Shown piece by piece: positions 8,429 to 20,788 of a stretch of 64,000 nucleotides of DNA (position 1 is the stretch's first letter; every line of letters starts with the position of its first letter). Made by a program: the position numbers and the translations under genes. Where the stretch lies: positions 496,001 through 560,000 of the forward strand of contig CAVYWD010000002.1 in the NCBI GenBank assembly GCA_963772225.1, read 5' to 3'. Under the pieces are notes generated by a model. It ran no database searches. It saw only the letters and a list, made by a program, of their open reading frames with translations, and was not told where the DNA came from. Origin of the DNA: CAVYWD01 sp963772225 (GTDB lineage: Bacteria > Myxococcota > Myxococcia > Myxococcales > UBA5297).

Positions 8429-9825
8429 TCACGCGCGCGGCACGAGCGCGTCGGCGACCTCTTCCAGGTCCCGGAGGCTCTGCACCACCGCGACGCGCTC
8501 GCAGTGCCGCTCGTAGCGCAGCATCTCGCTGTCGCCCATGCCCCAGGCGCGCCGCTCCTCGGGCAGATCCAGACGAGCCTCTTGGCCTTGGCCCGGACCT
8601 CCTCGAGCGCCCAGGCGTTCGCCGGGTGGTAGTTGTTGCGACCGTCCCCGATGACGAGCACCGTCGTCCGCCGCCGAACTGCGCTCAGGTGATCGCGCGC
8701 GAAGCTCGCCAGCGCCCGGCCGTAGTTCGAGTTGGCGGCGAGGTTGACCACCTTCCCGGCCAGGACGCGGTCCAGCGCCTGCCGCGGCTCGCAGCCCCGG
8801 AAATACTCGGTCGCCTCACCGAGCTCGCTCACGAAGACGAAGGTGCGGACCCGGTTGAACAGCGACTGCAGCGTGTGGACGAACAGCAGCATCATCCGCG
8901 ACACGTTGCGCACCGAGTCCGAGACGTCGCAGAGCACCACGACGTCCGGCCGCTGCGGCCGGCGCGTGTGGAAGGCGAGCCGCGCGGGCACGCCGCCCCA
9001 GGAGAGGTTCTTGCGCAGCGTCCGCCGCACGTGGAGCGCTCCCCGGCGGCGCGAGCGCTCGCGCCGCGTCAGGCGGGCCTTCAGCCGCTCGGCGAGCCGG
9101 CGCACCGCCGCCGCGGTGCGCTCCAGCTCTTCCGCCGAGAGCTCGAGGAACCGCCGCTCCTGCATAAGCGCCGACTCGCGCGCCCGCACCCGCACCTCGC
9201 GCTCCACGCGCGCGCGCGCCGCCTGCTCGACCCGCCGCAGGACTTGGGAGAGCTCCCGGCCGACGAGCTCCAGCGCGCTCTCGCGCAGCCCCTGCGACTT
9301 CAGCGCCGCTTCGACCTGGGCCAGGTCGCGCTCGGCGCGCGCGAGCCCCGCGGCGCTCAAGAGACGGCGGGCGTAGAAGCCCTGCTGCAGCCGGCTCTCC
9401 AGGCCCCCGAAGTCGACGCTCAGCGCCGCGCCGGCGAAGAGCCCCGCGAGCGCCGCCCGGTCGCCGGAGAGCGCGGCGCGGGAGAGCGGGCTCATCTCCC
9501 AGGCGAGCCGCTCGAGCGTGGCGAGCACCATGATCAGCTCGTCGCCCTCGAGCAGCCCGGACTCCGTGAGAGCCCGGGCGAGCGAGCGGTCGATCTCCTC
9601 GAACAGCCGCGCGGCGCCGCTGAAGTAGAGCTCGAAGAGGCGGTCGAACGCCGGGAGGTCGGCCCCGCGCTTCACCAGGCAGGCGCAGAGAGCCGAGCGG
9701 AACGTCGCGCGGTCGCCCACGCCCAAAAGCGCGGCGGCCCGCACGGCGTCGGCGATCTCCGCGGGGCCGATGCGGGCTCCGTTGTGCCGCAAGAGCGCGG
9801 CGAACTCGGCGATGCGCGCGTCCAT
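8429..9825 (-). CDS. VWA-domain protein, CoxE type (frameshift near 8566)
   Basis: Restored length 465 residues. The N-terminal ~250 residues are helical (DUF-type helper region with ARIGPAEIADAVRAA), followed by a von Willebrand A domain with the MIDAS motif DVSDS inside VVVLCDVSDSVRNVS, and the CoxE-type tail AWGMGDSEMLRYERHCERV. That tail lies in a different frame from the rest: the frame changes once near 8566, consistent with one missing base at a GATC in GGATCTG. With the base restored the protein ends at 8429. CoxE-type VWA proteins usually act with a MoxR AAA ATPase in metalloenzyme maturation, but no MoxR gene is next to it here. The start codon overlaps the stop of the methyltransferase gene (TGATG). 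Confidence 0.8.
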
Positions 9826-11112
9826 CAGGCCCGCTCCAGAACGAGCACGCCCTCCACGTGGCAGGTCTGCGGGAACATGTCCACCGGCGCGCCCCAGACG
9901 CAGCGAAATCCACAGGCGCAGAGGTCTCGCGCGTCGCGCGCGAGCGTCGCGGGGTCGCACGAGACGTAGACCACCCGCTGGACGCCCAGCGCCGCGGCCG
10001 TGCGCCCCAAGCCCTTGGCGCCGGCGCGCGGCGGATCGAGCAGCAAGGCGTCGTAGCGCTGGCCCTCGCGCGAAAGCCCCGAAGCGACGCCGAGCGCCTC
10101 ACCCAAAATGAAACGGGCGGACTGGACCGCGGCCTCGCGGGCGCTCCTGCGGGCGAAGTCGAGCGCCTCGCTCGAGGATTCGACGGCCGTGACCTGCGCG
10201 CCCCGCCGAGCGGCGGCGAAGGTGAAGTTCCCGGCGCCGCTGTAGAGCTCGAGGAGGCGCGCGGGGGCGCCCTCCTTCAGCTTCAAGCCCTCGAGCGCCA
10301 AGGCGACGAGGCGCTCGTTCGCGCCGCGGTTCGCCTGAGCGAAGAGGTCGGCGCGGCCGTAGAATCCTCGCCGGCGCAGCGAAGGGCGCTTCCTCGCTCA
10401 AGAGCGGGTTCCCGATGGCCCGAGCCGGGCCCCCCTCGGGCGAAGGAGGCGCGACCACGGCGCCGTCGAGCCCCGCGACCTGGACCACGCGCTCGGCGCG
10501 CGCGAGGCCCGCGGGGAGGACCTGGTCGACGTGGAAAGCGGCAGTGACGCGCGCGGCGTCGCAGGCGATGGAGATGTCGGTGCAGCGCGGCACGGCGCCT
10601 TCGCGCGCGAGCGCCTCCTGCAGCCTGAGCAGCGCCGCCTCGAGCCGGGGCTCGAGCAGGCGGCACTCGGTCGGCTCGACGAGCGCGTGGCTCGAGCGGG
10701 CGCGGTAGCCGAGCCGGCCCGAGCCGAGGTGGAGGCGGGCGCGACGGCGGTAGCGCAGCTCCGACGGCGATGGCACCAGCGGCCGCGCCTCCAGCGCGCT
10801 CGCGGGAATGCCGCCGATGCGCTCCAGGGCGTCCCAGAAAAGCTGCTCTTTGGCTCGGGCCTGAGCGCCCGGCGAAACATGCAGCCAGTGGCAGCCGCCG
10901 CAAGTCGACGCGTGCGGACAACCCGGGTTCACGCGTTCGCGAGAATCGGAGAGCCGGCGCACGACGCGCGCCCGGGCCGACCGCTCCCGCTCCTCGAAGA
11001 GCTCCACCTCGACCACGTCGCCGGGCGCGACGCCCTCGACGAAGACGACGCGTCCGCTCAGCCGGCCGATTCCGTCGCCCCCCGCCGCGAGCGACTCGAC
11101 GGTCAGGGTCAT
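9825..11112 (-). CDS. rlmD: 23S rRNA (uracil-5-)-methyltransferase, RlmD/TrmA type (frameshift at 10362-10366)
   Basis: Restored length 428 residues. Order of domains: TRAM domain (residues 1-50, GGDGIGRLSGRVVFVEGV), an iron-sulfur cluster motif CPHASTCGGC with a fourth Cys in TECRLLEP, and a Rossmann methyltransferase with ELYSGAGNFTFA (SAM), LLLDPPRAG and VYVSCDPATLARD (catalytic Cys). The reading frame shifts between SEEAPFA and LFAQANRGAN; deleting one base from GATTC (GAATC on the plus strand, 10362-10366) to give GATC joins both halves cleanly. It methylates uridine in 23S rRNA or tRNA; RlmD is the best fit because of the TRAM plus Fe-S arrangement, but RlmC/TrmA-like paralogues cannot be excluded. 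ATGA overlap with the PilZ gene upstream. Confidence 0.83.
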
Positions 11113-11477
11113 CGGCGCCCGTGCGGCACCGCGAGCTCCCGGCGCAACTTCTCCACGAATCGCGCGATGCGCCCCCGCTTCTCCTCGTCGGCCTCGATGA
11201 ACTCGATGCCCATGCCGGGCGCCTCGTTGCCCGCGTTGTCGGGGGCGACGACCCGCACCACTCTGCCTGCGAGGTGGAAAGGAAACGCCGTGTCCGGGAG
11301 CGAGATGATGAGGCGCACCACGGTGCCCACCGGCAGCGGGTCGCGGCTGTTGATGAACAGGCCGCCGCGGGAGATGTTCGTCGCCCAGTCCGAGATGAAG
11401 CCGTCCACCGTGCGGTACGTGACCGAGAGCTCGTTCTCAAGTCGCTCGGCGCGCCGCTTGTTCGTGCCTCCGCTCAT
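11109..11477 (-). CDS. PilZ-domain protein (myxobacterial TIGR02266 type)
   Basis: 122 residues, a single PilZ domain. It starts RRAERLENELSVTYRT, continues with DWATNISRGGLFI (the N-x-S-x-G-G block of PilZ) and GTVVRLIISLPD, and ends in GMGIEFIEADEEKRGRI, which matches the short PilZ family that is much expanded in Myxococcus. PilZ proteins bind cyclic-di-GMP through an RxxxR motif plus N/DxSxxG; RRAER and NISRGG are candidates here. The gene overlaps the start of the methyltransferase (ATGA at 11109-11112), so PilZ, RlmD and VWA form one overlapping operon. No membrane segment; cytoplasmic adaptor role inferred. Confidence 0.88.
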   Translation of the reverse strand: MSGGTNKRRAERLENELSVTYRTVDGFISDWATNISRGGLFINSRDPLPVGTVVRLIISLPDTAFPFHLAGRVVRVVAPDNAGNEAPGMGIEFIEADEEKRGRIARFVEKLRRELAVPHGRR

Positions 11478-11578
11478 CGACGCTCCTTCGGGCACTCCCG
11501 GCGCAGAAATATACCAGCTTGCAGCTCCCGCCGGTAACCGCCGCAGGGCCGTCCGCGCGGCTCGCCGCGGCGTGCCTC

Positions 11579-12376
11579 CTACGCGACTTCCACGACGACC
11601 GGCATCCCGGGCGCATCGTCCAGGCCGAGCGCTCGCTGGGCCGAGCCCTCGCGGACGGCGACCTCCAGGTAGCCCGACGAGCCCAGCACCGCGACGGCGC
11701 CGCCGGCGGGGACCTCGGCGTACGTCGACCGCACCGGGACGAGCGTGCGCCCGCCCACCGCGACCCGGAGCTGGGACCGGTCGGCGGAGGGCAGGTCCTC
11801 GACGTCGATGTTCGTCACGAGATTGCCGAAGTGATCGGCGAAGAGGATCTCCCCGACCACGGCGCCCCCCTCGCGGCGAACGCGCGGCGGCTGCAGCTTG
11901 ACCGGGTCGGCGACCTTGGGCCCGAACCGCTCGGGCGCGACGCCGAGCGCGAGGTGCGCGGCCGCCGGCGCGAAGATGTCTCGCCCGTGGAACGTCGGCG
12001 AGACCGTCGGGCGGCGCAGCGACGGCTCCGCCAACTCGAACACCTGGGCGCCGCGGGTGAAGGGCCACAAGAGACCGTTGTCGGGACCCACGAAGAACTG
12101 GCCGGGCGCCCTCTCTCCCGAAGCGACGAGGAGCGGGCGCCGCGCCGAGCCGACACCCGGGTCGACCACGGCGACGTGGATGGTCCCGGGCGGGAATGCC
12201 GCCGCCGCGTCGCGCAGCATCAGCTGGGCCATGAGCACGCGATACGGCGGCACCGCGTGGCTGACGTCGACGACCCGCGCGTCGGGGCACAGCGAGAGGA
12301 TCACGCCTTTGACCTGAGCGGGATACCCGCTGTCTGCCCCGAAGTCGGTGAGCAAGGTGATGAGCGGTCCGGCCAT
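11579..12376 (-). CDS. SAM-hydroxide adenosyltransferase (DUF62 family)
   Basis: 265 residues. Conserved blocks of the SAM hydrolase/fluorinase superfamily are present in order: LITLLTDFG at the N-terminus, VDPGVGSARRPL, FVGPDNGLL, FHGRDIFAPAAA and HFGNLVTNI. These include the Asp/Arg/His set that activates hydroxide in the DUF62 enzymes. The reaction is SAM plus water to adenosine and methionine; the physiological role is unclear. The fluorinase-specific insertion loop is not apparent, so hydroxide rather than halide is expected. ATG at 12376 is preferred over a TTG four codons upstream. It lies 101 bases from the PilZ gene and 42 from the YihY-like gene, all on the minus strand. Confidence 0.87.
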   Translation of the reverse strand: MAGPLITLLTDFGADSGYPAQVKGVILSLCPDARVVDVSHAVPPYRVLMAQLMLRDAAAAFPPGTIHVAVVDPGVGSARRPLLVASGERAPGQFFVGPDNGLLWPFTRGAQVFELAEPSLRRPTVSPTFHGRDIFAPAAAHLALGVAPERFGPKVADPVKLQPPRVRREGGAVVGEILFADHFGNLVTNIDVEDLPSADRSQLRVAVGGRTLVPVRSTYAEVPAGGAVAVLGSSGYLEVAVREGSAQRALGLDDAPGMPVVVEVA

Positions 12377-12430
12377 GGTGCGGATCAATCTGCCACGCCT
12401 CGAGGCCTTGCGAAACGAAGAACCCGCCGC

Positions 12431-13384
12431 TCACGGATGCCGTCCGGGCGGCTCCGGTGGCCTGCGTCGCTCGGGCGGAGGGAGCCGCTCGGCGGGCGGC
12501 GCCTCCTCGGCCTCGGGGACGCGCGGCTCCCGCTTCTCTCCCTTGCGCTTGACGCCCGGGCGATAGTGCTCGGTGAGCGCGTTGATCTCCGAGCCCAGGA
12601 GGATCACCCAGCCCGCCAGGTAGAGCCAGAGCAGCAGGATGATGACCGCGCCGATGCTGCCGTAGGTCGCGCTGTAGTTGCCGAACCTGGAGACGTAGAA
12701 GCGAAACGCGAGCGAGCCGACGGCGAGCAGGACGACCCCGAGCGCGCTGCCCGGCGTGATGAATGCGAACCGCTGCTCGACGTCGGGGCCGAAGTAATAG
12801 GCGAGCGAGAAGGCGAGGAGCAGCGCGGCCGCGATGATGAGCCACCGAAAGGCCGCGAAGGCGACGAGCAGCAGCGCGCTCGCGCCGAGCGCGGAGGAGA
12901 GCAGGCGCTGGATCACGCCTCCGAAGACGATGAGCCCGAAGGCGCCGATGATGAGCACGGCGAAGGCCAACGTCAGCAGAAGGGCCGTGCCGCGCGCCTT
13001 CCAGAACGGGCGCCCTTCGCGGACGTCGTAGGTGATGTTGAGCTGCTGCATCACCGCGTAGAGGCCGTTCGAGGCCGCCCACAGAGTGAGGACGACGCCG
13101 AAGGAAAGAAGGCCGCCGCGCCTCTGGCGGACGGTGTCCTGCACCACGCCCGTGAACATCTGCGCCGACTCCGGAGGGAGCGCCTGCCGGAGCATGTCCA
13201 TGATGGCCTGATCGAGGTTGGGGATGGGCAGATAGGCGATGAGGGACAAGCCGAAGATCGCCGCCGGGAAGACGGCCAGCATGAGGTAGTAGGCGAGCGC
13301 CGCGGCCCCGTTCGAGACGTTGTCCTCCGAGATTTCTTTCTTGAGATCCCTCGCGAACTGCCTCCAGGAAACTCCCGCTGGCAT
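12431..13384 (-). CDS. YihY/BrkB-family inner-membrane protein
   Basis: 317 residues with about six transmembrane helices (for example AALAYYLMLAVFPAAIFGLSLIA split over two helices, and GAVIILLLWLYLAGWVILLG near the end). Family hallmarks are the NGAAALAYY segment near the N-terminus, the central GLYAVMQQLNITYDV loop and YGSIGAVIILLLWLY before the last helix with GSEINA. The final ~45 residues are a soluble tail rich in Pro, Glu and Arg, longer than in most family members. The family was once thought to be RNase BN, which is now rejected; the function is unknown. A strong GGGAGGGG ribosome-binding site precedes the ATG. Confidence 0.88.
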   Translation of the reverse strand: MPAGVSWRQFARDLKKEISEDNVSNGAAALAYYLMLAVFPAAIFGLSLIAYLPIPNLDQAIMDMLRQALPPESAQMFTGVVQDTVRQRRGGLLSFGVVLTLWAASNGLYAVMQQLNITYDVREGRPFWKARGTALLLTLAFAVLIIGAFGLIVFGGVIQRLLSSALGASALLLVAFAAFRWLIIAAALLLAFSLAYYFGPDVEQRFAFITPGSALGVVLLAVGSLAFRFYVSRFGNYSATYGSIGAVIILLLWLYLAGWVILLGSEINALTEHYRPGVKRKGEKREPRVPEAEEAPPAERLPPPERRRPPEPPGRHP

Positions 13385-13529
13385 CGCTCCCCTCCCTGGC
13401 TCCGAATCGCTCCTGATGACGGCAGAGCTTCGCGGTCGGGCCCCGGGATGCTCTGGTTGCGAACGGACGAATTTCCCCCGCGGCTGGTTGGGTACGAGTG
13501 CTTGCCCGAGAAGGACCCGATCCCGCGCA

Positions 13530-14198
13530 TCAATGCGCGGACGACCGCAAGTCCATCTCCTCGAGGTCGGGTGCCAAGATGAGCCGCGGCTCGGTCTTCG
13601 ACTGGATCTCCTCCACCGAGACGCCGGGAGCCCGCTCGCGAAGCACCAGGCCCTTCGGCGTCACTTCGAGGAACGCCAGGTCGGTGATGATGAAGTTCAC
13701 GCAGCCCTTGCCGGTGAGCGGCAGCGTGCAGCGCTCGAGGATCTTCGATTTGCCCTTTGCCTCGTGCTCCATGGCGACGTAGACGCGCTTGGCGCCCACC
13801 GCGAGGTCCATGGCGCCGCCCATGCCCTTGACCATCTTGCCGGGGATCATCCAGTTGGCGAGGTCGCCCTGCGCGCTCACCTCCATCGCCCCCAGCACGG
13901 CCATGTCGATGTGCCCGCCGCGGATCATGGCGAACGACGCGGCCGAGTCGAAGAAGGCGGCGCCCTCGAGCGCGGTGACCGTTTCTTTGCCGGCGTTGAT
14001 GAGGTCCGGGTCCTCGTCGCCTTCCAAGGGGTACGGGCCCACGCCGAGCATCCCGTTCTCCGACTGGAGGACCACCTCGATGCCTGGCGGGACATAGTTC
14101 GCGACCAGCGTCGGCAGGCCGATCCCCAGGTTCACGTAGTAGCCGTCGCGCAGCTCCTTGGCGGCGCGCATCGCGATCTGCTCCCGGCTCAGCGCCAT
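13530..14198 (-). CDS. scoB: 3-oxoacid CoA-transferase subunit B
   Basis: 222 residues. VNLGIGLPT near residue 25 and QSENGMLGVGP (catalytic Glu47 in the SENG motif) mark the beta subunit of succinyl-CoA:3-oxoacid CoA-transferase. Downstream blocks GGHIDMAVLGAMEV and DLANWMIPGKMVKGMGGAMDL are near invariant in the family. The enzyme transfers CoA from succinyl-CoA (or another donor) to acetoacetate or a related 3-oxoacid through a glutamyl-CoA intermediate. It follows the alpha-subunit gene by 61 bases and is presumably co-transcribed. The ATG at 14198 is chosen because MALSREQIAMRAAKEL is the normal family N-terminus. Confidence 0.93.
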   Translation of the reverse strand: MALSREQIAMRAAKELRDGYYVNLGIGLPTLVANYVPPGIEVVLQSENGMLGVGPYPLEGDEDPDLINAGKETVTALEGAAFFDSAASFAMIRGGHIDMAVLGAMEVSAQGDLANWMIPGKMVKGMGGAMDLAVGAKRVYVAMEHEAKGKSKILERCTLPLTGKGCVNFIITDLAFLEVTPKGLVLRERAPGVSVEEIQSKTEPRLILAPDLEEMDLRSSAH

Positions 14199-14259
14199 GG
14201 CTCGTCTCCCGAACGGCGGTTTCAAATCTTCGCTCAATCCGCTTCTGGCCGGCCCTCTT

Positions 14260-14958
14260 TCAGCGGCTGCGGACCGTGCGCCGCTCGATCCACTTCTGGT
14301 AGCCGGTCCCCTGGAACAGGCGATGGACGTAAATGGACGGCACGTGGATCTGGTCGGGGTCGAGCGAGCCGACCGGGACAAGCTCCTCGCACTCGACGAT
14401 GGTCACCTTTGCGGCGGCGCAGATCAGCGGGCTGAAGTTGCGGGCTGTCTTTCGAAAGACCAGGTTGCCCCAGGCGTCGGCCTTGTGGGCGCGCACGAAG
14501 GCGAAGTCCGCCTTGAGCGGCTTCTCCAGCAGGTACTCGCAGCCGTCCTCGAGGACACGGCTCTCCTTGCCCTTGGCCACCTCGGTCCCGACGCCGGTGC
14601 GCGTGTAGAAGCCGCCGATGCCCGCGCCCCCCGCGCGAATCCGCTCGGCCAAGGTGCCCTGGGGCACGAGCTCGACCTGGAGCTGACCCGACAGGTACTG
14701 CTGCTCGAAGATCTTGTTCTCGCCCACGTAGCTGGCGACCATCCGAGTGACCTGCCCCGCCTTGAGCAGAACCCCGAGTCCGTGCTCCGTGGTCCCGCAG
14801 TTGTTGGAGATGACGGTGAGGTTTTGCACCCCCCGATCGCGCAGCGCCAAAATCAGGTTCTCGGGGTTGCCGCAGAGCCCGAAGCCCCCGGCCATGAGAA
14901 CCGCGCCGTCCGGGATGTCGCGCACCGCCTCGGCCGCACTCTTCACGAGCTTGTTCAT
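14260..14958 (-). CDS. scoA: 3-oxoacid CoA-transferase subunit A
   Basis: 232 residues. The N-terminus MNKLVKSAAEAV, the glycine-rich AGGFGLCGNPENLI, NNCGTTEHGLG, ASYVGENKIFEQQYLSGQL and FYTRTGVGTEVAKGKE are hallmarks of the CoA-transferase alpha subunit. With ScoB it forms the heteromeric CoA-transferase used for ketone-body/acetoacetate activation or branched-chain degradation. The ATG at 14958 is the family start. Transcription diverges from lon across a 333-base intergenic region. Together with the two acyl-CoA dehydrogenases further right it suggests an active fatty- or amino-acid degrading metabolism. Confidence 0.93.
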   Translation of the reverse strand: MNKLVKSAAEAVRDIPDGAVLMAGGFGLCGNPENLILALRDRGVQNLTVISNNCGTTEHGLGVLLKAGQVTRMVASYVGENKIFEQQYLSGQLQVELVPQGTLAERIRAGGAGIGGFYTRTGVGTEVAKGKESRVLEDGCEYLLEKPLKADFAFVRAHKADAWGNLVFRKTARNFSPLICAAAKVTIVECEELVPVGSLDPDQIHVPSIYVHRLFQGTGYQKWIERRTVRSR

Positions 14959-15291
14959 GGGCGCTTGCTCTCCCTTGATTCCCCTAAGGACGGCGTCGTT
15001 TCTTGCCAAGACCTTTTGGATTGCTAGGTTAGCGCAACGGTGCCACAACAATCGCTCGGCAGGTTGGCGCATCGGCTTCGAGCAGGGCCCTCACAGGAGC
15101 CGACGGCGTAGGCAAATCGAGTCGCCGGCGCAGTGCGTCACCTGAGGCCCGGGACTCTCCGGGCTGACTTAGGGATATTCTGGAACGCGGATGGGGCGGG
15201 AGCGCCGAGGCCGGCAGGGTGGCGGCCTTGGAAAAATGAGCAACCCCGGGCGTCCTCGCGCGTCAAAAAGTCAAGGAAAAGAGGTAGCTCC
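14959..15291. other. Divergent intergenic region scoA / lon
   Basis: 333 bases between the two divergent starts must hold promoters for both. GAGG at 15281-15284 is the ribosome-binding site of lon. I see no convincing sigma-70 or sigma-54 pair, no CIRCE element and no coding potential. Confidence 0.5.
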
Positions 15292-17775
<2,484 letters not shown>

Positions 17776-17802
17776 CTCCAGCACCTCCCGAAGTCAGCAC
17801 AA

Positions 17803-17838
17803 GCGAGGGCCGCTTCCGAAGACGGAGGCGGCCCTCGC
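17803..17838 (+). terminator. Hairpin downstream of lon
   Basis: GCGAGGGCCGC at 17803-17813 pairs exactly with GCGGCCCTCGC at 17828-17838 around a 14-base loop, 28 bases after the lon stop codon. There is no T tract, so this may be a Rho-assisted or hairpin-only terminator. Confidence 0.6.
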
Positions 17839-18052
17839 CCGTTCGCAGCGCAGTACCTCCTGAAGACCTATCGCGGACCGTCGAGCGCTCACGGGTTTCG
17901 CTGACCCGATCGGCTCGGTGCGGCTCTCTCCTGCCGGGGTGGACCTTCGTCTGAGAACCTTCTTGGGGCTCGTGAAGGCGCCCTCGCGTGGATCCGCGGC
18001 GTTGAAGCGAGCGAAGACCAGCCCTGCGCCGGTCCTTGAGTGCCTTGCCCGC

Positions 18053-18426
18053 TTGCGCCGAGCCAATACGAGCGCCGCGCTGTTGGCTCTCGTCGTCGGC
18101 TTCACCGGCTGCGACGCAAGTGAGGGTGGCACGGCCGTTGACGGAGGCGCGCCAAGCGCGGCCCAAGCGGACGAGTTCCGCAGCCGCGAGCTGTGCCGCG
18201 GCGCCTTGGCATGCGGGCAGAGCGGCTGCGTCGGGCCCTCCGGGCATTGTGACGACGGATGGACCTGCAACTGCTCGGGCATTTCTTCAGCTACGACAAG
18301 ACGATCCAGTTTCCGGTCACCATCCGTGCCAGCAAGTGCCCCGATACCCTGGAGATGACCTCGCCGCAGTCCAGCGGGGACTGCAACAGCTGCCATACCT
18401 CGGGAATGCGTATTCACCTGCCCTAA
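18053..18426 (+). CDS. Monoheme lipoprotein (frameshift near 18275)
   Basis: The first part encodes a lipoprotein signal (SAALLALVVGFTGC, lipid-acceptor Cys at codon 18110-18112) and a Cys-rich stretch ending GHCDDGWTCNC. The next frame continues GHFFSYDKTIQFPVTIRASK and ends with GDCNSCHTSGMRIHLP, which has one CxxCH heme-binding site. One missing base near 18275 would join both parts into about 124 residues. The start is uncertain: a TTG at 18053 gives a normal signal peptide; an ATG at 17918 would add 45 atypical residues. It sits 39 bases before the cyclic-nucleotide/ferredoxin fusion gene and is probably part of the same electron-transfer operon. Confidence 0.55.
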
Positions 18427-18465
18427 CACCGAATTCTTCAGCATTCTCTGGCAGTCGGGGTTCGA

Positions 18466-20788
18466 ATGGACGCACAAGCCCTGGAGGCGATGCAAAAGCA
18501 CCTTGGTTGGCCCCCGGAGATAGCCGAGGCATTCCATGCCCAGGGCCGAGAGGTGGTGCTTCGAGCCGGCCGCGACCTCCCGGCGCCTCGAGCGCTGGAC
18601 GAGGAGGGGATCTTTTTCGTGCTCAAAGGAGAGGTGCACGCGCTCCTCCAGCGGAGCCAGGGTTCGGAGCGCGTGGCGCGGTTCGGTCCAGGAGACCTGT
18701 TTTCGGACGCTGGGCTGCGCACCGAAACCGTCCCGGTGCAGTGCCTTGCCGCGGTCGAAACCCGCTTATGGAGAGTGAGCGGCGACACCTTCCAAAGCGC
18801 GCTGAGAGCCTCGAGCCGCTGGGCCCGATCGGTCGAGCGGAGCAGCCGACAGCGTTGGCTCTTCTCCGTGCGCCAGCGCAGCCCGCACCGCCGAACAGTC
18901 CAGGATTTTTACCTCAGCCACCACTTCAGCCTCACCGCCAAGGTCCGCGTCCTTCGGCGCGACCTCTGCCTGGAATGCGACGCCTGTGTCAAAGCCTGCG
19001 GCAAGAGCCACGGCGAGCCACGGCTCTCGCTGGACGGCCCGTCCTTGGGGCGACTGCTCTTCCCCGCTCAGTGCCAGAGCTGTCGGGGCAAACCCTGCCT
19101 GAGCGCGTGCAAGCTCGGACACATGCAGCTCACCGACGGCGGCGAGGTGCAGATCAATCCCTCCTGCATCGGCTGCGGCGCGTGCGCCCGAGCGTGTCCC
19201 TTTCAGGCCATCCAGGTTCGCGAGTTGCCGTTTCGGGCGGAGGACTTCCCCACCCCGGTCATCCCGGTGAGCGAAGGGGGTGAAAGCGAGCTCTCGAATC
19301 TATTCGTCCTCGGGGCGGCGACGGGGCCGCGCCCGGGCGACTCGCTCAAGGCGGCAGAGCGGGCGGTGGCCGCGCTGGCTCAGAAGCGTCGGCCAGGTCG
19401 AGGGCCTGGGTTCTTCGACGTGGTGATCATCGGAGGTGGCGCCTCGGGGCTGACGGCGGCGAAAGCGTGCGCCGCGCAGGATTCTGAGCTTCGCTCTCTT
19501 CGAAGGCGAAACCTTCGCGAAGTCCCTCGCCGATCATCCGAAGCGAGAGGCGCTCACCGCGTGGACTACGAAGTTTCCCCAGGGCAGAGCTGCGCTCCGG
19601 GAGATAGACCGAGTCCTCGCCGTGCAGCGCACGTCGGCCGGTTTTCGAACGACGGCCGGCTCCGGGGTCGCGGAGAGCCGCGCGCTTCTCTACGCCGCCG
19701 GTAATCAGTCCCTCGAGCTGCTAACCGCGATGGGCGTCGCGCCGATCGCCCCGCGCACCGCGCCGATGGAGGAATTCGCCGCCTCGCTCGGCGCGCGCAA
19801 GGTGGCGATCAAATGCGACCACTGCGCGGATCGGGACCATCAGGCGTGCATCGCGGCCTGTCCGAACCGCGCGCTCATCAATCTCGACGTCCCCGACGTG
19901 TTCTTCGAGCCCGGAGCGGGCGACGCCGGCTCCTCGGATTTCTCCCCCGACGCCTTTCTCGCGGGAAGCGCCACACGCGGGCGCTCTTCGTGGCTTTCTC
20001 AGGTCGCCCTCGCGCTCTCCCTGCTGGCCTTGGCCCTATTGGGGCTCGAGTGCTTCTTGCGCCATTCGCTCCCGGAGCACAGCCTCTTGGCGCTCTGGCA
20101 GCGGGCGCACGGCGTCGATCAACCCGTCACGTTCTCCTCGGGAGAAGGCCTGGGCCACTGGCTCGGATATCTGGGATCCGGCCTGATGCTCCTCACCGTG
20201 TTCTATCCGCTTCGGTCGAGGCTGGGCCTGTTTCGCAAAGCCGTCTCCGGCGGTACATGGCTGTCGTTCCACGTGTGGATAGGATTCTTCGGCGCCTCCT
20301 TCGCCACCTTTCACTCGCTGCTGAAGCTCGACCGTTGGGCGGCCATTCCGACGGTCGCCATGTGGTGCGTGATCCTCACCGGCGCGATCGGCAAGTACCT
20401 CTATGGCTGGCTCCAGACCGCGCAGGCGATCGCCGAATTGCGCGGCACGCAGGCCCAGGTCGCGCCACCTGCGCTCGGCGATGAGCCGCCTGCGACGAGA
20501 GGCGCCTTCGCGTCGGTCGGGACCATGCTCTGGCGCGACTTCCATCTGTGGCTGCGGTTCCTTTCCTGGCGGTTTTTCGGCTGGCATCGTGCCAAGGACG
20601 CCGAGGCGCGCCTCGAAGAGGCGCGTCTCTTCGCCGTCCAGCGGGCCAGCGAGCACAGCAACGTCGCGCTCACGGTCGTTCAGGGGCTCTTGCGCTATTG
20701 GAACCGCCTCCACCTCATTCTCACCGTGGCGATGTGGGCCTTGGCGGTGGCCCACATCGTCGTCTCCCTCGAATACAAGGCCTCATGA
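18466..20788 (+). CDS. Cyclic-nucleotide-binding / ferredoxin / FAD / membrane b-cytochrome fusion (frameshift at 19480-19484)
   Basis: Restored length 773 residues. Order: a CNB (Crp-like sensor) domain, residues ~20-120 (EEGIFFVLKGEVHALLQ, FGPGDLFSD), without a DNA-binding helix-turn-helix; a 4Fe-4S module with CLECDACVKAC (from residue 168), CQSCRGKPCLSAC and CIGCGACARACP (from 234); an FAD dinucleotide fold VVIIGGGASG (~320-327); a further CDHCADRDHQACIAACP cluster (~450); then about five membrane helices with paired histidines (FHVWIG, TFHSLL, RLHLILT, VAHIVV), as in b-type cytochromes. The FAD part spans only ~130 residues and lacks the NAD(P)H half. Shortening GATTC at 19480-19484 to GATC joins the frames. 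Proposed role: regulated quinol or NAD(P)H-side electron entry to the cytochromes that follow. ATGA overlap with the next gene. Confidence 0.75.

Noticed and set aside
15035..15060. TGGCAC..TTGC resemblance to a sigma-54 promoter upstream of scoA
   Set aside because: The spacing between GG and GC is wrong for sigma-54.
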